Shown piece by piece: positions 37,320-52,300 of a stretch of 64,000 bases of DNA. Source of the DNA: Cymodocea nodosa. Taxonomy: Eukaryota; Streptophyta; Magnoliopsida; Alismatales; Cymodoceaceae. The translations under genes were made by a program, and so were the position numbers. The stretch covers positions 5,952,001 to 6,016,000 of the forward strand of contig JAZBRI010000004.1 in the NCBI GenBank assembly GCA_036874045.1, in the 5' to 3' direction. Positions within the stretch are counted from its first letter, which is position 1. The number at the start of each line of letters is the position of its first letter. Below the pieces are notes generated by a model. That model saw only the letters and a list, made by a program, of their open reading frames with translations, did no database searches and was not told the DNA's origin.

Positions 37320-40300
37320 ATGGCCTCTTTGTTCCCGTACGCTCCTGCCTCTTCCACTATTCGTCCCCGCGGAAAGGCGACGCACGGGGCCGCGGCCGAC
37401 CGGGACTTCTCCTTCAAGGCTCCTGGTTCCGATGGTAGAACTGGAGGAGGAAAAGCCGGTCGTCGAGCATCGGTCCCTCTTGTGCCAGGCAAAGGGCGAA
37501 GGAAACTCCGAGGCGAGGGTCCCCCGCTCCTGCCTGTCCTTTACGACGATGACTTTGGGACTACTGGTGTCAAGGACTACTTCGACCGTGCGAGGGAGAT
37601 CACGAAGCCCGATGGGGGCCCGCCGAGGTGGTTCTGTCCTGTAGAGTGCGGGAAGCCGGTCGACGACGCCCCATTGCTGCTCTTCCTTCCTGGTATGTCA
37701 ACCATGAACGCCTCGACGTGCTTTCTTGGGAACGGATCCTTCCGCTTTCAGATGTTGAATTGTTCATCAACTACCGATTGTTGTGTTGCGTACACCGTTG
37801 GTTTGGCAGGTCTTGATGGTACGGGAATGGGACTCATTTTACACCACAAGCCGCTAGGAAAGTAAGCCGTACAGTTCAATTTTCTCTTTACCATTTTCCG
37901 CATTGCCATGATTTATTGCAGTCATACCATCTTTGTGTTGCATTTGTATGCTTTTAGCTTGATAGGTAAGATTTTAGTAGTATTATAGTTGGGTAACCAG
38001 ATGTCTTGTAGAATTTTCCTTTTAATTTCAATTTTTTTTTGTCACATATTATTCCAAATGCATTTTATCACTTTATCCATAAAAACAACTCATGCCATAA
38101 TCTCATTATGTGGGGTTAACTACATGAACGGTTTTCTTCTGTATATTTCTATATATGATCAAATTGTTGGCTGAATTACACAAATTTAAAACTTCTTTTT
38201 TTGCAATTCTCAAGTAAGTAGTTTAGGTCTTTCTTCACTTTTTTTAGTTTTTTCTACATTAATTAATTCTTTTCTTCTAAATAGTGTATCCTTTGGCCTG
38301 TTAAGGATATGATCAAACTTCTTAAATTTATCTTCTTTTATTTTATCTTCAAGTAGTATAACGCCTGCTTTGTTTTTAATAAAATTATTTTTTAAATTCT
38401 CTCTTATAGTGTCACGGCTCATTTATCTAAACATTCACATTTTTGTAACACTGACTTTTTACACATGATCATATTTTACAATCTAACATTCTGAATTATA
38501 AAGTATAACTTAATGAATGATAGTTTTATATAATTTTCCTTTTAATTTTAAGAATATCCTCTTATTGCATGATACTTGGGGAGAGTTTGTGTTGTTTGGA
38601 AAGTCCAAAAAGGAAAGTTCAAAAAATTTGAAAAATAAATAAAGGTGTTTGTCTAAGACGAAAAGTAATTCTTAACTTCTCCTGGTATAAATATTGAGGT
38701 TTTTCAACTTTTTTCCCCTTCTCTCTTTGGAAAGTCTCAAAGAAAGCCCAAAAAGTAACATGATTTTCAATAAAAACAATTGATATTGATATTTTATGCA
38801 CTTGTATTTAATTTATGCATTTTTATTAATATTTAATATTTGTATTTGATGTTAATATTAATTTTTTTTGATATTATTATTTATTTTAAAAATAAAATTC
38901 ATGATTCATTTTTATTTTAAATTTTTAACTTTTTTGTGATGTACTCAAATAACCTATTTTTTCTTAAATTTTCTAACTTTTTTTTTCTTTTTTGAATTTC
39001 TGTCACACACAAAGAAACTCTTTAAGAGGTGTTTGTGCACTCAAAAAATGTCAAGAAAGGAAAATCTAACAAAATGATGGAAGTAGAAATAAAGGGAAGT
39101 GAGACATTTTTTTAGCGTTTGTGCACATGACAAAGTTTAAAATTTTAAGTATTTGTATACATAATAGAAAATAATAAAATTTGAACATGGATAGTAGCAT
39201 ATTATAATTAATGTATTAAGTATAAATTATAACATTATTTTTTTAATTTTTCCAATGTATTCTTCTTTATTATTTTTCCTTTTATTTTTTATTTTTCATT
39301 TCTTTCTTTTTTATTTTATTTTCTTATTTTTTCTTCTTTCATTTTCACTTTTCTTCTTTGTTCTTTCCCCCTTTCTCCTCTTTATTTCTAGCATCAAATT
39401 TTCTCTCTCCTCTTCTCTTTGGTTGCAATTGGATTGAGTGGAGGAAGGGAGTGATGGACTAGAGTGGGAGAAGACTAAGGAATTTAGTGGTGATTTCATG
39501 GTGACAATCAATGTTTGAAAATTGGCAAGAGGGAAGAGAGGATGGCAAGAATGGGCAATGATTAATGTTTAAAGCTTAAAAGGCTTGGGTGGTCTTGCAG
39601 TGGGCTCATAAGGTCTCAATGATTTTTGAAAGGTTTTGCCTTATTTTTTGAGGGGCATGAATCAAAAAATTCATTCTACGCCACTTTTATATGATAACAA
39701 AGGTTAAAATTGAATTTTGACATTTGAAAAGTGTATAAACACTCTAAAAATGTTAGAATTCAATTTTGACATTTTTCTTTCCACCATTTTTAATCTACAA
39801 AAGCAAGCATTTAAAAGTATTTCTCTACTTCATCCTACTTACTTTAATCCTATGAATAATATCATCTATAATTTCTCCATTGTTATCTATTATTGATCTA
39901 AATATTTAAAATTCTTACTTTTATGAATTTCATGATCATTTAATTGTATACTTTAATCATTATTCCTATTTTTGTTGAACTTATAGTTTATATATTCAAT
40001 TTTTGACCTATCCAATCTAATTTTTTTTGGACTTTAGTATCTTTCTATAATTCTAAGTTATAACTAATTTCTACCTTACATTTGTAAATTAGGAGGGTTA
40101 TGTCCTCATGAATTATTTTTTGTAAATGAAGAGTTGACAAGTTTTTACAATTAGTTGTTTATCTGATGCTAACCATCCTCCTTTATTTAGATTTGGGATC
40201 GATTGTGTAAGGGTTAGCCTCCATAGGTAGAGTTTACTAATTTTAATTGCTTCATCCAACTAACTTTAATTTTGTGTGTTGTTGGATAGTTCCACTGTTA

Positions 40301-43300
40301 GATTATCTCTTGTATGGATCCATTTATGAGATCTATTTCATCTCTCTCCTCCTTTCCTATATTTTCTTGGCTATACTTGTAATTCGTAAGATATGAAAAT
40401 AGGGTTATTAACCTGAGTTTCTTCCTCCTTCACCTTTGGGACTTTCTCCACCGATTTTCCACCTTCCTATTAACTTGTTATTAGAGCAAGGAAGACGACA
40501 ACCTACCTCCTGGTGACCTCAAGCTGCAATGTGTTGTTGGAGAAGGCTACGACCATAGAGGATGGGTCTAATAACTCTCAGTTTTGGTGGAAGCCATCGA
40601 TAGTCCTCCTCTTGGCATACTCTTGAATGTTGTAGTCCTTGAAGCTTCTAGATACGTAGAGGAGGGAGCAGAACAAAGATGCCATTCATTGTGCGTGTCA
40701 CTACTGCTCTTTCTTCACGAAGTGATGTGTACTATCACTTCTGTCCTCTCTCCTCTGCTTGGTCCATCGTGGAGTCCTGTGATTGATTGTCATGGCTACA
40801 TTATCGTCTTCCACTATAATCGATTCGCCCTCCTGAGTTGTTGCCTCTCGTGGAGATCTTATCCAGTTGTCTTGGAATTTCATTGAAGCTCAATGGCCCT
40901 AACTACATCCTATGGGCTCAAAGCCTTGAAAACATTGTTATTGCTTTTCGCCAGGAAAATCATCTCCATCACCCTCCTCCTGAGGTTAAAGATGCTTACT
41001 ACAAAGATTGGTTTGTTGATGATGCTGCCATTCTCTTGTGGATGTTGTTGAGCATGGAGAATATCATGGTGAGTGGTGTCACTATGTTCAAGCCAGCAAA
41101 GGCCATTTGGGATAGTCTTCGTCAAGTTTATGGGTATGACAAAAATATTTCGAAAACCTTCTCTATTTATACGTAGCTTTTCCAACTATGACAAGAAGTA
41201 AGACATGTCAACAACTTTATAGTACTCTATGTGGATTGATAAATGAACTCAACATTTATCAACCACCTACTTCAAATGTTCTCACCTTTCAGAGATACAG
41301 GGAGGAGCTTGCAATTGTTGTTTTTTTGGTTGCCCTTAATATTGATACGTTAGCTCAAATTCGAGAGTCTATTATTGGATCCAAACACATGTTGAGTCTT
41401 GATGAGGTTTTTGGCAATGCTCTATGTGTCTCTACAAGATCTAGGAACCACCATGCTACCTTCAAGCAGCTACATCTCGTCTGTTCTAGGAACATGTTTG
41501 ATATAGTTCATTGTGATATCTAGGATCCTAGTCGAGTTATGTCTGGCCGTAGTTACAATTATTATGTTGTTTTTGTAGATGACTATTCTTGTGTCTCGTA
41601 GGCATACTTGTTAAAGAATTGTCACGATGTTGTTGATGTTTTGAAAAATTTCCTAGCTGAAATACAAAATCAATTTTCTCCACATTGTATTGATAATGTG
41701 TTAGAATTTATACAAGGTCAATTTCAAACTATTTGCTCTTCATCAAGGATACTCATTAGACCACTTACTCTCACACTTCTCAACAGAATGGAGTGGCCAA
41801 GCGGAAGCATCAACACATTCTCAATGTAGCTTGAACACTCATGTCACAAATGAATGTTCCTTGCTACCTCTGATCTGATGTTGTTTTTACTTCTGTATAC
41901 TTGATAAATACGATGCCCTCAACACCTTTAGTGAGTGCAATTCCTCTACATTGCTTATATCTAGATACAGAATTGTTCCCTATTCTTCTTAAGGTGCTTA
42001 GTTGTGTGACTTTTGTTCATGACCTTACTCTTGGTCTTGACAAGTTGTCTTCTCGTGTCATTAAGTGTGTTTTTGTAAGGTACTCTTGCAATAAAAAAAG
42101 GTACTGTATTTACCATCCTTGCATAAAAAAATACTACGTTTCCATGGGCGTCACTTTTTTTGAAAATTAACCTTATTTTGGTTCGGATGAGTCTTTCTCC
42201 ACTCCTCCACCATCTACCTCTATCGTTACTCCTATGGATGTTGGGGGATCCTCACCTCATCGCTTCTCTACTTCTCTCAAGGACTCCCTTGCTCATAGTG
42301 TCACAACTTCTCCTAAGGAACCATCTACTACCAACGATGCTAGTTTATAGGCTCCTCTTTAGGTTTACAGTTGTCAGTTGCGTGTGCCCCAAGTGATGGC
42401 CCCTCAACCTTCCTCTTACCTGCATGATGGGTCTAATGAGCCTATCCTTACTTCACCAGGCTCTTCAACCATTCCTGATGATGATCCCACCATTCGGGAT
42501 GACATCATTGATGATCTTGATGATCCCACCATTTGAGATGACCCCACCACAAGGGAGCTTTCATGTTGATGATCCCACCATTCGGGATGACCTTGATGAT
42601 CTTCCTATAGCCCTTCACAAGGGAACCCACACCTGCATCCATCATCCTTTTTTTAATGTTATCTCCTATGCTAACTTCAATCCCACTTTTTGACTTTTTT
42701 CCCTTGGCCATTTTGGTTAAATCTCTGCCTAGGGATTATCAAGAAACTCTTCAGATTCCTCATTGAAAGACAGCTATGGATGAGGAGATGGATGCACTTC
42801 TCTCTCGTGACATATGAGATCTAATTTCTTATATTGTTGAGGCAAATGTGGTCTCTTGCAGATGGGTCTTCACCATCAAATGTCGTCTGGATGGTACTGT
42901 TAATTGATACAAGGCATGCCTTGTTGCTTGTAGTTTTACTTAGGAATATGACATTCATTACTTGGAGATTTTCTCTCCTACGATCCGCTTGGACTCTATT
43001 CGTGTGTTATTCTCTATGACCGTCAATTCCTCCTAGCAGCTGGTGCAACTTGATGTCAAGAATGCATTTCTGTATGGCGATCTTGAAAAGTAGGTTTACA
43101 TGGAGCAACCTCTAGGCTATGTTGCTTAGGAGGAGATGTAGGTGTGTGATCTTTACAAAGTTATTTATGGGCTTAAGCAAAGTTCCAAGGTGTGGTTTGA
43201 GACTTTTTGTAAAGTTATGTGGAGTGATGGTTTTGATAGTTGTCACGTGGATCACTCTATTTTTGTGAAGCACACTTTTAGAGAAATTGTCATCCTAGCT

Positions 43301-46300
43301 TTGTGTGTGGATGATATGCTATTGACAGGTAGTGACACTCAAGGAGTGGAAGAGACCAAGAGGTTTCTTAAAAGGCATTTTGCTACAAAGAATATGGACA
43401 CTCCATGATATTTCTTAGGGATTGAACTTACTTATTCCAAGGGAAGATTGTCTTTGTCTCAGAGGAAGTATGCTTTGGATTTACTTCAGGAAACTGGGCT
43501 TGAGAGGTGTCAACCCGAGAGCACGTTGATGGATCAGACTCATTCTTTTTAGGATACTGATTCACCTATATTTGATGACTTAGGCTGATACAGGAGGTTG
43601 GTTGGAAAACTCATCTATTTGATTGTTACTAGGCCAGATATTTGCTATATTGTTAGCCTTCTTAGTTAGTTCATGCATCCTCCTAGAGAGGTTCATTGGC
43701 AAGGAGTTGTTTGACTTCTTACCTACATAAAACAAACTCTAGGAAAATGTCTCTTGTTTGAAAAACATGATCATCTCCAAGTTGAAGTATTCTGATGTTG
43801 ACTATGCTGGGGACAAAAGCAACAGGAAGTCTACCTTCGGATATCTCACCTATTTTAGAGGAAATCTTGTAACGTGAAGGAGTAAGAAGCAAAATGTGGT
43901 TGCTAAATTTAGTGTTGAAGTTGAGTATCATAACATGTCAAATACTACTTCAAAGTTAATATGGCTGAAGGCCTTGCTGTTTGAGTTAGGGGTTGAAAAT
44001 CATGGTTTGATGCTTATGTATCATGATAATCAGGATGCCATACATAACTTCCAATCCTACCTTTCATGAAAAGACAAAACATGTGGAAGTTGACTATCAT
44101 TTCATTAAAGACAACGTTTTGAAGAGAGTTATATCTACTCCTTACACTCCTTTCGAAGATTAAGTGGTTGACATTCTCACTAAGGGATTAGGAGTTACTG
44201 TTTTTCAAAAACTTTGTTGTAAGCTGAAGATGTTTGACATTTATGCTCTAACTTAAGAGGGGTTGTTAGATTATCTCTTGTATGGATTCATTTATGAGAT
44301 CCATTTAATCTCCCTCCTTTCCTATATTTTCTTGGCTGTACTTGTAATCCACGAGATATGAAAATAGGGTTATCAACCCAAGTTTCTTCCTCCTTCACCT
44401 TTGGGACTTTCTCCACCTATTTTCCACCTTCCCATTAACTCCCACATTACCCAAAAATGTGGAGGTCCGGGGCATTATATTAGGTTAGACCTTTCATTCA
44501 TTGTCAATTGGTTTTGAATTGAATCTCAATATGATTTCAGAATTTCAAGACCTTACATGCACCTGTAGTCACTTAACAATTTGATATACTTCACTTTGAC
44601 AATGATAGAAGGATGCTCATCGGTTTGTGGGTTTGCTACAAGTGTGAGAGAATATTGGATAGTTTCACATTGTTTAAAAATGTAGAGGTCCAGAACCTTA
44701 TATTAGGTTAGGTCCTTCACTCATTGTTAATTAGTTTTGAGTTGAATCTCAACATGTGTAATTTCTCTATCAATTTTAAATGTTTATAATTTGTACTTTT
44801 AAAAATCTTATTATTATCATCTAATTTATGCTCTTATCAATATTCATATCTTTTCTAAATTTACGTTTCATGTATTTAGTTTTGGTTTAAATCCTTTGGA
44901 TTCTAAGGAATTCTAATTTAGAACAATATTGTCTTACTTTCATCCACTAATATTATTTCATTAGCAAATAATATACATCAAGGCATTTTATCTTGATTTT
45001 CTTCAGTTATTTTATTCATAATCAAGACAAAAGGTAAAGACTTAGAGTTGATCCTTGGTATAAATCTATGTTCATTGAAAATTGTTTTGTCTCTCTTTCT
45101 GTAATTTTAACATTAGTTACTACTTTATCATGTGTCAATATAATCAATATGTATTTCTTTTCTTTTTCATACCTACTACAATGAATGTGTGCATATTCTA
45201 AATTAATGTACATCATATAAACACCATTTTTTTAACTTAAATAATTTCAATTAGCTTCTTTATTAGATAAATAATTGCCATTATTGATTTATGGGAAATA
45301 AATCTAAATTGGTTTTCTGTGTTTGTGGTACATGTCTTCTTTATATGTGAATTACTAGTAACAAGGCATACTTGCAATATAATGTAATTGAATTACACTT
45401 TTTAATTAGATTCTAATATTTGCATTTTTATAGTTATGAACTTTGGGATTTGATCATGAAAAATGAAGTTATTTGAGATATCACTCAAAAAACTAAATAT
45501 GAGCTTAAATGCTAAAACTATTTCTTTATGTTATTTTATAATTAATATATATGTGACTGCTAAGCATTTTAATTTGGTTATATAATGTAATTTAATTACA
45601 TTACATTAAGATCATAATATTGTATCTAATGCAATCAAATTATATTACCCAAGTGAATTACAATGTTTGGTAACTAAATATAAATTAATTATGACATTAT
45701 ATACAAAATTAATTTTATCATTTAAGCTTACATTTAGTTAGTTAAGTGATGTCCCAAAGAAATGATTTTCTTATTATCGAATTTTAAATTTTATATGTAT
45801 AAAAGCTCAAATATTGTAATCTATGTAAGGAATGTAGCTTAATTATATTACATTACATTACATTACATATATGATTATGGTCAATTAAACATACTGATAA
45901 TGATGTAATGTACAAGGACACAAGTGAAAACATAAAAGCAAAAACACTAGTGACTTTTATATATGGTGCAAAAATATATTCTGAACAAATTTTCAGTTTT
46001 TCATCGTTAATCAAATTTACTTGTCATTATTAGGATGCCTAAAGCTTACATATGTCTTATTGGTTATCATGCCATAGCTATATTTAGTCCCTGTTATTTT
46101 CTGTTAAGATTCTTATGGTTGTTTAGCTAGATGTAGCCCTTGTGAGGTGTTTATATCCCATCATTGTTTAATATTCAAATTCACATCCATTTAAACCGAA
46201 AGGGTTCTTGTTACCCATTTCTTATCACACTTCACTTAAAGCGCACTTCTTCATATAGCTTGTTAATTTAGAAGATTTTTAATCTGAAAAATTCTACATA

Positions 46301-49300
46301 AGGTCTTAGATTCTTATTAAATTAATGTACCACTGCAGGGTTTTTGAAGTACGGTGCTTGCACATTCCTGTTAATGATCGAACATCTTTTGAAGGTTATA
46401 TCATTTTTCCCTCTTCATATGTTTTAATTTACCTAAATACTAGTATATGAGATGATGGGCCTTAACACAGTGATAATATTGCTTTATTGTGATCCAGTGG
46501 CCATTAGTCTAAATAATAGTAAAGAACTCCACTTGTAGAGGTAGGACTGCATACAAATAAATTTTTTTGTTCCCACATTGATGGGAGTCTAGTGCACATC
46601 TTTTGCTAGTTTTACTAAGAGTTATTAAAAATGAATATTGCCACAATTGCAAAGTGGAATGTAGGCTAATAATGTAGTGATTCATATCAGAATTTGGCAA
46701 GTTGAAAATTTGACACATGTTGGTAAAATTTTGTTATGTCGAAGGCATTCATTAGAACTATGGTAAAGAAAATCATCTTTTGTTAACAAATTACCATATC
46801 AACATTGGTTTTGATGTCATTTTGATAATTCAAAAAATCAGTGCATGTTGTGATATTCCATGGCATAATGGTGCATTTCAATATACTAGGTTTTTAGATA
46901 GTGCTTTGAACTTGTTCTTTTAGTACCTTTTTTCTCTTTCATGTAATGGGCTAAATTATGCTTTCCCTTTGTTAAGGTCTGGTTGCATTTGTTGAACACA
47001 CCATACAGAATGAGTATTCTGCTCCTCAGAACAAGCCTATATATCTTCTTGGAGATTCCATTGGTGGATGCTTGGCACTTGCTATTGCTGCTAGAAATCC
47101 TACTATTGATCTTATTTTGATATTATCTAATCCAGGTAATAATTGATGTGATATAGTTGTTTTTCTTGAACTTTCATCCTTGAATAATGGCAAGTTATAT
47201 TGGATACTACTTAACTAAATCCTTTCATTTATAGCTACATCGTTTGAGAATTCGCAGTTGCTTCCTTTACTTCCTATTTTGGAGGCCCTACCAAATGAAC
47301 TTCATGTTAGTGTTCCGTATCTGCTTAGCTTCATAATGGGTATGAACTTTGCTTCTGATTTCTTTGCTTTAGAATATGTATAATCTTGAATGGACATAAT
47401 ATTGGTGAAACCTTATTCATTTCAAATTTCTATGCACATTTATTGCTTTAATAATGTTTTGTCACTATGCAGTATTTCACAACCAAAGTCCATAGCTATT
47501 GAGTATGGCAGATTTCACTATGCAGATTTATTATTACAATGTCTAGTATCGGAAAATTGAATGCCACCATTGGTTTTTCTGTTTTGTATGCAAAAGAAAT
47601 CCTTGTGCCAAAATAATATATTGTGTTGGATAGACCCTATTAAGTCATTAGCTAAAAATTAATGGGTTGACCACTTGACATTGCAAGTCATGTTGCCAAG
47701 GTGAGAGCATATATCTTAAGTGGCTTAGAATGTTCATCATGCTAGCCACAATGACCTACAAAATCAGCCCCTTAAGGCATTTTTGAGGGTGGATAGTGTG
47801 TTGCACTTTTGTTTTTGATGAATATGGCAGTGCAAGATAATGTAAAAAAATTTCTGAATTAAAAGAAAGGGAACATGAAAATTCCATGCAAGGGGATATT
47901 CAGATAATATCTTTTAGGAGGTGTTTATGTATGTCGGAAAGTTTAGAAATGTAAAAAATGGAAAGTTTAGATTCTTGTGAAATAGAAAGTTTAGATTTTT
48001 AAGAAAATCTAGAGTGTTTGTGTATGTCTCAGAAAGTTAAAAAAGTTAAGATTTTCAAAAGGAAGTTTGTGTTAAAGGGAATATTCAGAATTAAAATATT
48101 TAAGTTAAAAGATAAGAATTAAATTAACTAAATGAAATTATAACTTAGATAAAATATAAAAATATATAAATTAAAAGATTTAAAAAAAAAAAATAAAGTT
48201 ATAACTTAGATAAAATTATAAGAATATCTAAGTTAAAATACATCTAAATTAATTAGTAATTCCAATTGCATGAACTTCAATGGTAAATCGGTGAACTTTC
48301 AGTTGGCGACTTGTTGCGTCAAGTATAGATCAACGGTGAATCGGTGAACTCCAATGGCGAGGAGGACTCACAAGTGGGTGGGGAGGAGGACGCGTTCGCA
48401 GGGAGGTCACATGGGCAGGCAGGGAGGAGGATGCACAGGCAGGGGAGGAGGTTGCGCGAGTTGATGGTTGAATTTTTTGTGATTTCATAAGGGGACTGGT
48501 CCAATTTCAAGGAAACTCCTTTCTTTTATACAATAGAAAGTTTTTTAATTTTCCAAACATTTCAATTTTGCACAAATAGTATTAAAAATTTCCACACTTT
48601 CCTTTCCAAGAATTCCAACAAGGCACAAACTCCCCCCCTCTTTAAGTGCAAGTGGCCTTTCTCGTCACCAAGAGTTAAGGTTGATAGAGTTTACTTGTGA
48701 TGACGTAAAAACAAAAATTGCTTATTGCTAATGATGGTTACACATATATTAGGTTATTAACGTATTCCCTAAATGAATATTGAATAACCTAAATATTTAT
48801 AAAATATATAACACATATAACCAACATAGATATTATTTTTTATTTGTTACAAAGAGATTAAAATTTTTTAACACTCTAAATCCCTTGTAAAGATATTAGT
48901 CAATTGCTTTAAAGGTTGAGTGTAGGGAGTAGATCCATGTCTGTCTATCAAGGTCCCAGTTCATTGAGAGAGAAGAAAGGGTGGGTTCTGGTGTTGTAAT
49001 GAAACTTTCTATGCTTAACCTCATCTCATCTTTTCCAATCAAAATGAAGCAATCTATCTTCAGTCATTTCATGAAATTGATGTTCCTTGGGAGCTAGCAA
49101 CCTTGTACAAAATCTCCATGTTTTTTTTCCCTCCTTTCAGCCACAATGCTTGGGGCTTTTGTCTCTATTTGATTTCCTGGTCATTTAGGTGACGTTGCAA
49201 ATTTGATTTTGCTTTTTCTTTTTGCAGAGCAGTCATGATTGCTCTAGGAAACTTTAGCTTCTTTTGTGTCAAGTCACATAATCTTGTCTTTGACTAAGTC

Positions 49301-52300
49301 CACTGTTGTGTCATTATTGCCAGCCTCCACCATTTCCCATTTTCTCAATTGTAGATCTAACCATTTCAATTTGAGACAGCCATCTAATAGTCCTTTGCAG
49401 TGTTTCTACCCCTAAATCACCGTCTCTGCTTACCAACCCTAAAGTCTTGTCATGAAACCATCTTACTTGAACCATGCAACATGAAATTTAAAGGTTGTCA
49501 AATGTTATTTTATTTGATCATTTGCATCCAAGAACAAGGTTGTGTGATTTGAGCTAACATTAGTTAGCATCCTCGTTTTGACTACCCTACCTTGCAAGAA
49601 TCTCTCAACTATTGCTGTTGTACTTTTATCATCATTCATCTAAGTTTTGTTTCCTGTAGACATACTACACTGGGTTTTGCCTCCTTCAACATTATTTTGA
49701 CTACTACTCTTTTGCACTGTTCCCTAACCTTTACACATGTCAAAAGATCCTCATTGAGTTAGGGATAACCTTATATTAATCCCCAACTCATGCCTTGTTA
49801 AGTTGCATGTCGTTGCCTCTAGATTAGATATTCCCTGATAACCTAAGCTTTGTTTATCTTGGAGAAGCAAAACATTCTGAAATAGTCTTTGAGGAAGTCA
49901 TGGACCTTGTTTTTGGCCATAGCCTTTTCTAACAGACGGACTATTTTTCCCCCTAGGCAACATATCCTGTAAATTGCTTCATAAGCACCTGATTAGTTAA
50001 ATCATCATAGAGAAATTCTTTCTTGACATAACTGATAATGCTCCCATGGCTCTCTGATTGTAGCAGACTATAAATTTTGTAAGAAATTAGATTGTATAGA
50101 TTTAAACAAGTCTCAGGTGAGAATTGGCATAGTCGATGTCATATTTTGTGTAAAGCCATGAACAATCAAATGACTCTTATTTCTATCAATGGCACATCTA
50201 GTTGTGTTTGATAGTGTATACCTCTTTGCAACTAGGGTTTTCAACATGAAGGTGGCATATGGGGATTTGTTGACCTTCACCAATGTCGGACCCATGTCAT
50301 GCAAATATCTGTGTTGACATTTTGCGTCAATGGACATTTATTGAATTTTAATTGTCGGTGGACCATGGCATATGCTTGTCGTTCCAACACGGTATTCCTT
50401 GAGTAGCTCTTTAAAAGGATGGGGAATGCAACAGGGAATCCTCATCCTGGAAGGTTTTTTCTTCCTTCTGTTGTTGTTGTTCTCTTTGGTGGTGTTGTTG
50501 CTACTAATTGCTGTTGCTACTCTTATGAGACTGCTTAGGTCACTAGAAAAGCCATTGGGGTTGCCTCCTGCTGTTTTTCAAACAATTTCTTGTACTTCGA
50601 CATACTGATTTTAAATTGTAGTGTATTTGATGTCATAAATGCTAAAATTTAAAATTAGTTTTTCCTAGATATGTATGGTTGATTATTTTTGTTTGTCTTA
50701 AATAATAAAATTTGTAGTTTTTGATCTTTTTTGTGGGCTTCATGTTTTTTGCTAATTTTTATGGACATTTCTATTGAAGTCTAACACATTAGTTTTTCAA
50801 AGGATTGAAGTCCGGCATGACATCGATATTAAAAACATTGCTTACAAGTGATTATGTTGATTCCTATAGTCACCAACTCTCAAGCATTGCAGAATTTCAA
50901 TGCTACCATTTCTTTATTAACTATTACCTTCCAATGAGGAATGACAATACTTCTTAATAGCTTCTAGGAATATGAACAAGGCAAAACTATGCAATGAAGG
51001 GGTAGGTTGATCACGTGACACAAAAATATAAATGAGATGACTTATAATAGAATGCCTATAGCCATAGTTTTAAAAAATTTGAAATGCAGGAAGTTATAAA
51101 ATATGGTGGTATTGATATTGAGGTTTGGAAATGCATGAGTGATATAGAGATTAAGTGGTTAATTTAACTTTTTAATATATTTTAAAGATTGGAATATGGA
51201 AAATGAATGAGAAAAGAACATTTTGTTATAATGATATCCATATTTAAGGATAAGGTTGACATTTCAACAGCTGTTTAGGTTGAATGTGTTGGGCCTGCCC
51301 CATCTAAAACCGAGCTAGTTCTATGCCTGCTATCTTCCTTCATTTAATGATATCTTCCCACAATTCTCCCTTTTTACTCTCAATTTCTGGGCTTCCCCTA
51401 GCCGTTTTTCTCTCCCTTTGTACTCTCAATTAAGTGGGTCCCTGCCTCCTAAATAGACCAGGGTTCTTAATATAAAATTTAAAAAAAGGATAAGGTTGAC
51501 CTTCAAAATTGTAATTATCGAAGTATTAGATTAAAAGGTAATACAATGAAACTTTGGAAAAGAATAATGGAATAAAAATTAAGATTATTTCACCACAATA
51601 ATAGAAACATAATTTATACTTATGATACATAAATCAATTGTGGAAAATATTTATGTAATAATATAATTAATTGAAAAGTATATAGTTAAAAAAATGAACT
51701 TTTGTGTACATTAGTTTAGGAAAAAGCCAATGATTGAGTGGATAGACAAGTATTGTGATAGGTATTAGAAAGAAAAAAAAATCCATTGGCTATAAATATA
51801 TGGAAGCTACAAGTGATCCAAAATGAAAGTATAAGGCACCACATTTATGCACTTTAAAGTTTAGGGTACCATCATATAAATAACTCTAAAAATATTTCTA
51901 AAATTAAAATGAAAATTTATGTGACATTTATTTTCCAAGCTATAATTTATGATGTAGACTGTGGGGTTGTTAAGTATGAACATGTTAAAAAAGTTGACAT
52001 AATAGAGTGATGCAGATACTAAGATAGATGAATGGAAAAATTACGTGAGATAAGAAATGCTTGTATGAAAATGGGGTTAGATTGCAAGTGCCAACCATGA
52101 TCAAATAAGAGAAAATCATTTTGATGGTTTGATTTCATATCTACAGAAGATGTATAACGAAAGGAGAATTAATTTATCTTAGTGTATCTAAAATAAATAA
52201 AGGAAGATCGAAAATTTATTGATTAGAAACAACATACAATGATAGAAGAAATGCTTCATGTGATGAATTTGACATAGTGAGATTACCTCATTGATTGTTA

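Larger units (their letters stand above)
40291..44445 (+). mobile_element. Degenerate Ty1/copia LTR retrotransposon
   Basis: The element body is 40296-44440, flanked by 5-base repeats TCCAC (40291-40295) and CCCAC (44441-44445), which differ by one base. LTRs at 40296-40475 and 44264-44440 start TGTTAGATTATCTCTTG and are roughly 90% alike. Downstream of the 5' LTR, TGTTATTAGAGC is a decayed tRNA-Met primer site. A purine tract AAGAGGGG precedes the 3' LTR. The inside holds gag, a trace of integrase, reverse transcriptase and RNase H in copia order, broken by many stops. It lies in PES intron 2 in the same orientation as the gene. It cannot move by its own proteins. Confidence 0.9.
40280..44770. 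repeat. Older LTR-like repeat, partly duplicated, split by a copia element
   Basis: TGTTGGATAGTTCCAC (40280-40295) is interrupted by the copia element. It resumes at about 44446 as ATTACCCAAAAATGTGGAGG, then a segment with TCATTGTCAATTGG. A related copy at about 44650-44765 (TTGGATAGTTTCACATTG, AAAATGTAGAGG, TCATTGTTAATTAG) is not interrupted. The uninterrupted copy shows what the insertion site looked like. Confidence 0.6.

Noticed and set aside
37205-37644. Alternative frames and minus-strand frame over PES exon 1
   Set aside because: Only the frame from 37320 contains the conserved PPRWFCPVECGKP region and joins to exon 2; the others are shadows.
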